From: JAWLBW01 sp041687475
Lineage (GTDB): Bacteria > J088 > JAWLBW01
DNA: 9,581 nucleotides
Assembly (NCBI GenBank): GCA_041687475.1
Contig: JAWLBW010000176.1
Span: 1-9,581 of the forward strand
Direction: 5' to 3'
The translations under genes and the position numbers were made by a program. Under the pieces are notes generated by a model. It saw only the letters and a list, made by a program, of their open reading frames with translations. It had not been told where the DNA came from and made no database searches. This document shows, in pieces, positions 5,161 through 9,581 of the stretch (position 1 is its first letter; every line of letters starts with the position of its first letter).

Positions 5161-6095
5161 ATACCACCCGACTGTCTATTACCGAAACGATCGCCGACGG
5201 GCGTATTACCTTCTTCCGGCTGCCGCACCTGCGCGACGCGGGGCAGGCCGACGCCGTGCTGTACGGCGTGCCGTTCGACAGCGGCACCACCTACCGGCCG
5301 GGGGCGCGCTTCGGTCCCTACGGCGTGCGGAGGGCGAGCCTGAGCCTGGGCTCCTGCGACCACACCGGCAACGATGTCTTTGCGGGCATGCGGGTCGCCG
5401 ACGGCGGCAATCTGGTCTGCGTTCCCTTTGATGTTGGCACCGCCCACGTCCAGATCGAGCAACAGGCCCACCAGGCATTCACCGGTGGAGCGGTGCCCCT
5501 GTTTGTCGGGGGCGACCATTCGTGCTCGCTCCCCATTCTACGGGCGGCGGCCGATGCGCACGGGCCATTGGCCGTGATTCACTTCGACGCACACAGCGAT
5601 ACCTCATCGGCTGCGCACTGGGGCATCGACAAGCACCACGGCACCGTCTTCCGCAACGCCATCGAAGAGGGCCACATCGATCCGAAGCGATTCGTGCAGC
5701 TCGGCCTGCGCGGTCCGTTCGGCGAACCCGATCCCCACGCCTTCACGCGCGGCAAGGGGGGAATAGTATTCGAAGCGCACGAGTACAACGATGCCCTGAC
5801 CTTCCTGCAATCGCTGCCGACTGCGTGGGGAAGCCATCCGGTGTACGTGAGCATCGATATCGACGTCATCGACCCCGCTTTCGCGCCGGGTACGGGCACC
5901 CCGGTCTCGGGGGGATGGACGCCCCGCGAAATGTTCGCCGCCATCCGTGCGCTGCGGGGAATACGACTTGTGGGGGGCGACGTGATGGAAGTGGCGCCCG
6001 ACTACGACCATGCCGATATAACGTCGCTTTGCGCGGCTCATCTGTTGTTCGAGCTGCTGACGCTCTTGCCCCACCGGGCCGCTTCGAATAGCTGA
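5148..6095 (+). CDS. speB: Agmatinase/ureohydrolase-family protein
   Basis: Mn-dependent ureohydrolase that removes urea from a guanidino compound, most likely agmatine to putrescine. All metal ligands of the family are present in 315 residues: His124 (GGDHS), Asp147, His149 and Asp151 (HFDAHSD), Asp237 and Asp239 (SIDIDVID), plus the PGTGTPVSGG loop, the HHGTVF motif (163-168) used by agmatinase/guanidinobutyrase-type enzymes, and Glu281 near the end. Two in-frame starts exist: ATG 5148 (used here) and ATG 5157, whose ATGA overlaps the plsC-like stop; both imply translational coupling. With the DHS-like gene close by, a putrescine-to-homospermidine branch is plausible, but no arginine decarboxylase is in the window. 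Related activities (guanidinobutyrase, aminopropylagmatine or guanidine hydrolase) cannot be excluded; the symbol is for the family. Confidence 0.88.
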   Translation: MSVMNTTRLSITETIADGRITFFRLPHLRDAGQADAVLYGVPFDSGTTYRPGARFGPYGVRRASLSLGSCDHTGNDVFAGMRVADGGNLVCVPFDVGTAHVQIEQQAHQAFTGGAVPLFVGGDHSCSLPILRAAADAHGPLAVIHFDAHSDTSSAAHWGIDKHHGTVFRNAIEEGHIDPKRFVQLGLRGPFGEPDPHAFTRGKGGIVFEAHEYNDALTFLQSLPTAWGSHPVYVSIDIDVIDPAFAPGTGTPVSGGWTPREMFAAIRALRGIRLVGGDVMEVAPDYDHADITSLCAAHLLFELLTLLPHRAASNS

Positions 6096-6213
6096 CGTCC
6101 GAGGGAGCGCGTCGTACGGAAACAATCTTTCCCGACGCTCTCACTACAAGGACGAGGGGGGAAGCCGGGAAGCGAGTGTATCTCAATCCTGAGGTTCTAC
6201 TCACTCAGCCCTT

Positions 6214-6363
6214 GTGACCGAGGTAGCCGAGCTCGTCGAAACTGCCGACGTCGTCGCCACCGGAGCGGGAATGATTGAGCAGGAGCAGGGACTCTTTTTC
6301 ACGTCGATTCTGCTTGTAAGAAGGCAGGGTTTCGCCTGCGATCTTTCCGCATCTTTGCCGTAA
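6214..6363 (+). pseudogene. Possible remnant of a Sir2-like (NAD-dependent deacylase) gene
   Basis: From the GTG at 6214 the frame reads V-TEVAELVETADVVATGAGM, then IEQEQGLFF, before losing resemblance and stopping at TAA 6361-6363 (49 residues). The start resembles the N-terminus of Sir2-family proteins, where an A-x-x-I/L-x-x-A-D helix leads into the NAD-binding TGAGM/S-x-x-SG-L/I-P-x-F motif; here the serine and proline are lost and an extra residue is present. No later Sir2 motifs were found downstream. The match is short, so it may be chance. Confidence 0.25.
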
Positions 6364-6416
6364 CGCGCAGACAAGCCCCTGAAATCGGCATTCTTGACGA
6401 CGGGCAGAGGAAAGAC

Positions 6417-6443
6417 CAAAAATGAATGACCCATTCATTATTG
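6417..6443. promoter_or_regulatory. 27-bp palindrome, TetR-type operator candidate, copy 1
   Basis: Two 11-base arms around a 5-base centre, 10 of 11 positions pairing; the right arm is ATTCATTATTG. Within it AATGAATG-ACC-CATTCATT is perfect. The size and TGAAT...ATTCA symmetry are typical of TetR-family operators. No TetR gene or obvious target gene is in the window. On the minus strand TACAAT (6446-6441) overlaps its edge and resembles a -10 box, without a good -35 partner. Confidence 0.5.
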
Positions 6444-6491
6444 TAGGGCCAATGAGCGCTTCGGCATGAGACGGCGGCCGTATTTGCGCTG

Positions 6492-6518
6492 CAATAGTGA
6501 ATCACCCATTCATTATTG
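6492..6518. promoter_or_regulatory. 27-bp palindrome, TetR-type operator candidate, copy 2
   Basis: Second palindrome with the same right arm as copy 1; 20 of 21 bases match across 6423-6443 and 6498-6518, and the centres are 75 bp apart. Again 10 of 11 arm positions pair. It overlaps a perfect -35 hexamer TTGACA (6516-6521) on the plus strand, though no convincing -10 box follows at 16-19 bases. Confidence 0.5.
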
Positions 6519-6886
6519 ACATTTTCCCGCCTGACGGTCGCAATACCGCCTGTAAGAAACGCAGAGGCTCTGCAAGCCCCGTCGGCTGCCGGAGAAAGGC
6601 GAGGTGCAGGGTTTGTACAAGCAAAAAGAAGCCGAAAAGAGGTACCTGCCGGGTTGCGTCGGAGCTTCCCGTCAGGAGATTTGCAGGCACCAAAGGGAGG
6701 AACCCGAGGGGCGACTCTCAGCTCGCAGTCAGCTCCCGAGGCCTTCTCATTCGACGAGAAACGTCATGCCCGGTGAGCAGAGAAAAATGCCGCGGTCAAC
6801 CACTCCCGGCGAGGGCCGATCACACTCCCGGCTGAGAGATGACAAGTCTGGTGCATGGGAAAGGAGACAGGCCCCGAGACGGCGCC

Positions 6887-7687
6887 TCAAAGTCGGTACA
6901 ACCGGCGCGCATTCTCTGCAAAGACCAGTCGCTCGCCCTCTTCGCCTAGATTCCAAGACTTCACGACATCGACCTGGTGCTGCCACTGGTAGGGAATGTT
7001 GGGGAAGTCGCTGCCGAAGAGAAACCGGTCGGCGTTCGCGCGGATGTGGGCCTGCCGTTCTTCGCTCAGGGGCTCGAACGCCGGAAAGTCGACCCCGACC
7101 ATGGCCGTGTCGAAGTAAAGGGGATAGTCGCCGGCGTACTGCCAGTACCGCTCATGCTTGTTCCCCCCGATGTGGGCGACGATGATCGGAAGCTTCGGCG
7201 CCATGCGCAGGGTACGCGCGAAATGTTCGGGCCCCGTCCACGGGCCCTCGACCGGCTCGCCCGCGATGTGGAAGGTCAGCACCGAGCCGGCTTCGGTCAT
7301 GCGCTCGTACACCGGCTGGAGGCGGGGGTCGGCCGGGTCGAAACGCTGCACCTCGGCGTGCAGCTTGAACCCCCGGAAGCCGGCCTTGATGGCGGCTTCG
7401 ACGTAGTCGACCATATCGTCGTCGTCGGGGTGGAAGGTGCCGGTCGCGATGGCCTTCGGATGGTTTTCCACATGAGCCGTCACGTAGTCGTTCAGCCAGC
7501 GCGCCATGCCCGGTTTGTGGGCATAGCACAGCGTCGTGTAGCGCTCGACCCGGTTCTCCAAGACGACCGTCCGCTCATCTTCGGACATGCGGTAGTGAAT
7601 CGGCCAGTGATGCCGGTCGAAATATCCCCATATCTTGTCCATCACATTCTGGGGAAACACGTGGGCGTGTACGTCGATGATTTCCAT
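6887..7687 (-). CDS. Amidohydrolase-family (amidohydrolase 2 type) metal-dependent hydrolase
   Basis: TIM-barrel metal hydrolase or decarboxylase of the amidohydrolase 2 group (relatives include ACMSD-like decarboxylases and 2-pyrone-4,6-dicarboxylate lactonase). The 266-residue protein has the N-terminal metal pair His7-x-His9 (DVHAHVFP), GFRGFKLH with Lys108, His140 (TFHIAGE), His172 (VAHIGG) and Asp227 (GSDFP), in barrel order. The substrate cannot be named. It starts 25 bases after the stop of the esterase gene on the same strand, with only a weak AGG upstream, so it is probably the second gene of a two-gene operon. The pairing suggests the esterase product might be its substrate or that both act on one compound, which is inference only. 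Cytoplasmic; no signal peptide. Confidence 0.88.
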   Translation of the reverse strand: MEIIDVHAHVFPQNVMDKIWGYFDRHHWPIHYRMSEDERTVVLENRVERYTTLCYAHKPGMARWLNDYVTAHVENHPKAIATGTFHPDDDDMVDYVEAAIKAGFRGFKLHAEVQRFDPADPRLQPVYERMTEAGSVLTFHIAGEPVEGPWTGPEHFARTLRMAPKLPIIVAHIGGNKHERYWQYAGDYPLYFDTAMVGVDFPAFEPLSEERQAHIRANADRFLFGSDFPNIPYQWQHQVDVVKSWNLGEEGERLVFAENARRLYRL

Positions 7688-7712
7688 GGCCTATGCCGAA
7701 AGCGGAAAAGAT

Positions 7713-8354
7713 TCAGGCGGGCAGCACGGTGGCGAGAAAGTCGAGCACGAACTGCCAGCTCTCCCCCGAAATCGTATGCCCCATGTTGAACTCGGCATAG
7801 TCGGCGACCACACCATGCTCATCCAGCGCTTCGCGGGCCCGGCGGGCGCGGCGCACGTCGACCACCTCGTCTTCGATACCGTGCACCAGGCAGACCGGCG
7901 GCCACGGCGCGTGCGCCTTGGAAAGGGCGCGGTCGGCGTCGAAGAGATAGCCGCTCATGCAGAGCAGGCCGGCAAGCTGCGGCCGGAAGCGGAAGCCGGT
8001 GTGCAGGGTCATCACACCGCCCTGCGAGAACCCGCCCAGTACGACGCGCCCGGCTTTTTTCGGATCGTCGCCCACCAGCTCGCGCAGCAGCGACTCGATG
8101 CGGGTGGCGCTTTCCTCGAGATGGGGACCCTCTTCGGGCGACATGCCGTACCAGGCATAGCCGAATTGCATCGGCCCATCGAAGGGAAACGGGTAAGGCG
8201 CCTGGGGAAACACCGCGCGGATGTGCGGCGGAAGATGTTCGCCCAGGGAAAACAGATCGTCGGCCGACGTTCCGCGCCCATGCATGAGCACAAGGGTCGC
8301 GGTGGCGTTCGGCCGGTCGAAGACACGGCAGTCGAGTTGTCCGATACGTTCCAT
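7713..8354 (-). CDS. Alpha/beta hydrolase, phospholipase/carboxylesterase family
   Basis: Serine esterase of the phospholipase/carboxylesterase family (PF02230 type), usually 200-220 residues; this one is 213. The catalytic triad is visible: Ser110 in GFSQGG, Asp162 in HGIEDEVV and His193 in NMGHTIS, and the oxyanion-loop motif LMHGRGTS lies at 23-30. No signal peptide, so it is cytoplasmic. Relatives cleave short acyl esters, thioesters or lysophospholipids; the true substrate is unknown. It is the first gene of a minus-strand pair with the amidohydrolase 25 bases downstream. There is no Shine-Dalgarno sequence; instead TATGCT ends exactly seven bases before the ATG, suggesting a leaderless mRNA. 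Confidence 0.9.
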   Translation of the reverse strand: MERIGQLDCRVFDRPNATATLVLMHGRGTSADDLFSLGEHLPPHIRAVFPQAPYPFPFDGPMQFGYAWYGMSPEEGPHLEESATRIESLLRELVGDDPKKAGRVVLGGFSQGGVMTLHTGFRFRPQLAGLLCMSGYLFDADRALSKAHAPWPPVCLVHGIEDEVVDVRRARRAREALDEHGVVADYAEFNMGHTISGESWQFVLDFLATVLPA

Positions 8355-8367
8355 CGGTTACAGCATA
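8352..8367 (-). promoter_or_regulatory. -10-like box directly upstream of the esterase start (leaderless)
   Basis: On the minus strand TATGCT (8367-8362) is followed by seven bases and then the ATG (8354-8352). This places the expected transcription start at or within a base of the A of the start codon. No clear -35 box is seen. Confidence 0.45.
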
Positions 8368-8725
8368 CAGGAATAGAACCAGAAGGAAGAAGGAAGATGG
8401 CAGAAGGAAGATGCTCATGGTAGCTACTGGGTCTGCATGAACTGGGAACGCGCCTGGCCGATCACCAGTATCCGATAACCAGCCACCACACGTGCACCCG
8501 TGCTGTACGTATCGTCTTTCCGGTATCAGACCTTGCGTTCGTGTGTGACGGTTCGCGGTTGTACGGATGTACGGGCCCGTCGGCATGCCGACGGGCTACC
8601 GACGGTTGCAAGTGGTCCGCAATTTCGCTCACCCGTGCTGCACGTCGGTGTTGTACTTATTCGGACGACCGACGACGGACGTCCGACGACCAACGCCTGT
8701 CCGTGCATCCGGGCCCCCCGCCATG
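8355..8725. other. Repeat-rich intergenic region between divergent esterase and SMR-like genes
   Basis: No gene is supported. From left: a purine-rich stretch with AGAAGGAAGATG at 8388-8399 and 8402-8413 plus AGAAGGAAGA at 8381-8390; an ACCAGTATCCGATAACCAGCC stretch around 8463-8483; a 16-base direct repeat starting CACCCGTGCTG (8495-8510 and 8630-8645, 15 of 16 identical); a 22-bp perfect palindrome (8575-8596); and a GAC/CGAC-rich stretch (8661-8692). The region seems to collect several small repeats. Confidence 0.55.
8575..8596. repeat. 22-bp perfect palindrome
   Basis: Half-site GCCCGTCGGCA followed at once by its exact reverse complement, no spacer. It overlaps a second palindrome ACGGGCCCGT (8571-8580). 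It lies about 145 bases before the SMR-like gene and 220 before the esterase. It could be an operator, a hairpin of up to nine pairs around CATG, or part of a repeat family. Confidence 0.65.
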
Positions 8726-8741
8726 TACCATATTCAGCATG
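8726..8741 (+). promoter_or_regulatory. -10-like box directly upstream of the SMR-like start (leaderless)
   Basis: TACCAT (8726-8731), seven bases, then ATG (8739-8741): the same geometry as at the esterase and serine acetyltransferase genes. No Shine-Dalgarno sequence and no strong -35 box. Confidence 0.4.
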
Positions 8742-9092
8742 CAGACCTACGTACTTCTCGCCATCGCGCTGACCCTGAACGCACTTGCCAACGTGCTCAT
8801 CAAGGCCGGCATGCGTAATCGCGAGCCCGATGCCACCGCCGGGTTCGTGAAGGAAATGGTGTTGAATCCGTATCTCTGGGGCGGGGTAACCTCGTTCGGC
8901 CTGGCGCTGGCCTTTTATTCGGTTGTGCTTTCGCGCATGCCGCTTTCGCTCGCCTATCCACTCATGACGACGCTCGGCTTCGTCATCGTGCTCGGTGCGT
9001 CGGCCTTTCTTTTCGACGAGCGTCTGAACGTCATTCAGTACGCCGGAATCGTGCTCATCGCCGCCGGCGTGTGGATGGCCGCCCGCGGTTGA
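8739..9092 (+). CDS. Small four-helix membrane protein of the DMT superfamily (SMR/ArnE-like)
   Basis: A 117-residue inner-membrane protein with four hydrophobic segments (about 3-22, 46-65, 70-92, 98-114), the size and layout of small multidrug resistance proteins. The signatures MPLSLAYPLMTTLGF (67-81) and FDERLNVIQYAGIVLIAAGVWM (92-113) match SMR/EamA-type proteins. The N-terminus aligns with EmrE without gaps through residue 22, but the essential proton/substrate Glu14 is Asn14 and the EmrE AYAVW stretch is AYPLM, closer to ArnE-type flippase subunits. Drug/proton antiport of the EmrE kind is therefore unlikely; a transporter or flippase subunit is more plausible. The start ATG 8739 fits the first helix; the frame is open upstream but lacks protein-like sequence. 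The serine acetyltransferase follows 62 bases later on the same strand. Confidence 0.85.
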   Translation: MQTYVLLAIALTLNALANVLIKAGMRNREPDATAGFVKEMVLNPYLWGGVTSFGLALAFYSVVLSRMPLSLAYPLMTTLGFVIVLGASAFLFDERLNVIQYAGIVLIAAGVWMAARG

Positions 9093-9141
9093 GCGCCGTC
9101 ACGGAGAACCCGGTTCGGGCGGCAGCCACGAATCATTCTGA

Positions 9142-9157
9142 TATGCTGAATTCGATG
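9142..9157 (+). promoter_or_regulatory. -10-like box directly upstream of the serine acetyltransferase start (leaderless)
   Basis: TATGCT (9142-9147), seven bases, then ATG (9155-9157). The hexamer is identical to that of the esterase and the distance identical to those of the esterase and SMR-like genes. No clear -35 box or Shine-Dalgarno sequence. Confidence 0.45.
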
Positions 9158-9581
9158 GGCCTGTTCGCTACCCTCAAAGAAGACATCAAGGCCGTGCCCA
9201 GAAACGATCCGGCTACCCGCTCGGAGCTGGAGGCCATTCTGGCGCACACGCCCCTTCACGCCATCATCGCGCACCGGTTCATTCACCCCCTGTACGAAGC
9301 CGGCCTGCGCATTCTTCCGCGCATATTATCGAACATCAACCGTTTTATCACGGGCGTCGAGATACATCCGGGCGCGCGTATCGGCTCCGGCTTCTTCATC
9401 GATCACGGCACGGGCATCGTCATCGGCGAAACCGCGGTCATCGGCCGCGACTGCGTGCTTTTTCACCAGGTCACGCTGGGCGGAACCGGACACCTCAAGG
9501 GGAAGCGCCATCCCACCCTGGGCGACCGCGTGCTCATCGGCACCGGCGCCACATTGCTCGGCCCCATACGCGTGGGTGACG
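9155..9581 (+). CDS. cysE: Serine O-acetyltransferase (CysE/EpsC type), cut by the window end
   Basis: Transfers acetyl from acetyl-CoA to L-serine, giving O-acetylserine, the first step of cysteine synthesis in the cytoplasm. 142 residues are present. A short alpha-helical N-terminal part (MGLFATLKEDI..., HRFIHPLYEAG) leads into the left-handed beta-helix of hexapeptide repeats from about residue 68. The active-site residues Asp83-His84 (FFIDHGTGIVIGE) and His104 (LFHQVTLGGTG) are visible, as is KGKRHPTLGD (115-124). The N-terminus is the short form seen in EpsC/Bacillus-type enzymes, without the longer extension of E. coli CysE. ATG 9155 is preferred over in-frame ATG 9143 because it gives the usual family N-terminus and the leaderless geometry. 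The C-terminal end and any downstream partner such as cysK are outside the window. Confidence 0.93.
   Translation, partial: MGLFATLKEDIKAVPRNDPATRSELEAILAHTPLHAIIAHRFIHPLYEAGLRILPRILSNINRFITGVEIHPGARIGSGFFIDHGTGIVIGETAVIGRDCVLFHQVTLGGTGHLKGKRHPTLGDRVLIGTGATLLGPIRVGD

Larger units (their letters stand above)
6096..6886. other. Long stretch without an intact gene
   Basis: Nearly 800 bases between the ends of two convergent transcription units. No frame on either strand gives a recognisable full protein; short frames such as 6438-6205 and 6434-6201 (minus) begin inside a palindrome and match nothing I know. It contains a possible Sir2-like fragment (6214-6363) and two TetR-type palindromes (6417-6443, 6492-6518). 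A weak imperfect stem (GCGTCG/CGACGC, 6109-6114 with 6133-6138) follows the agmatinase stop without a T-run. The region looks like the decayed site of a former gene and its regulator. Confidence 0.5.

Noticed and set aside
6107..6142. Intrinsic terminator after the agmatinase gene
   Set aside because: Only a six-pair stem with mismatches, a long loop and no T-run.
6516..6546. Complete sigma70 promoter after the second palindrome
   Set aside because: TTGACA is perfect but no -10 hexamer close to TATAAT occurs at 16-19 bases, and no gene follows on that strand.
6604..7185. 193-residue plus-strand frame from the gene-free stretch into the amidohydrolase
   Set aside because: Arg/Ser/Gly-rich translation typical of out-of-frame GC-rich DNA, no ribosome binding site, overlaps a real gene antisense.
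6977..7789. 270-residue plus-strand frame opposite the amidohydrolase, and 7635-8423 opposite the esterase
   Set aside because: Shadows of two well-supported minus-strand enzymes with intact catalytic residues.
8739..9092. EmrE-type multidrug efflux pump
   Set aside because: The essential membrane glutamate (position 14) is asparagine and the EmrE Trp63 is absent.

Overview
The window is GC-rich, densely coding, chromosomal-looking bacterial DNA. A lipobox-bearing murein transglycosylase (MltD type) and a PlsC-type acyltransferase point to a diderm (Gram-negative) bacterium. Nothing here (no rRNA, no ribosomal proteins) fixes the phylum. Part of the gene set appears to lack Shine-Dalgarno sequences and to start directly at a -10-like box (apparent leaderless genes), while other genes have clear GGAGG-type sites.

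Layout: 1-93 looks like the end of an insertion sequence whose transposase starts at position 6 and runs leftwards out of the window. 94-562 has no gene but is packed with palindromes and three copies of GTGCGGCAC. A sigma70-type promoter (563-591) drives mltD (650-2092, TTG start), which ends at a strong hairpin terminator (2120-2150). Between mltD and the convergent deoxyhypusine-synthase-like gene lie three 59-bp tandem repeats (2163-2339) and a nested inverted repeat. The DHS-like gene (3452-2427, minus) is divergent from a plus-strand group: GNAT acetyltransferase (3813-4358), plsC-type acyltransferase (4423-5160) and an agmatinase-family ureohydrolase (5148-6095, overlapping plsC). 6096-6886 has no convincing intact gene. 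It holds a possible Sir2-like fragment and two near-identical 27-bp palindromes that look like TetR-type operators. A minus-strand pair follows: an alpha/beta-hydrolase esterase (8354-7713) and an amidohydrolase (7687-6887). After a repeat-rich intergenic stretch come an SMR/EamA-like small membrane protein (8739-9092) and a serine O-acetyltransferase cut by the window edge (9155-9581+).

How the genes fit together: the agmatinase-type and DHS-like enzymes suggest a polyamine branch in which agmatine is converted to putrescine and an aminobutyl group is then transferred to a second amine, giving for example homospermidine. The DHS-like protein keeps the catalytic lysine but has lost several residues that bind spermidine in the eukaryotic enzyme, so its substrate is open. 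The GNAT and PlsC genes sit in the same block; whether they belong to the polyamine chemistry or are only co-transcribed cannot be told from sequence. The esterase/amidohydrolase pair looks like a small catabolic operon with unknown substrates. The most unusual features are three consecutive independent start sites with an identical -10-to-ATG geometry, the paired orphan operators, and the intergenic repeat families.
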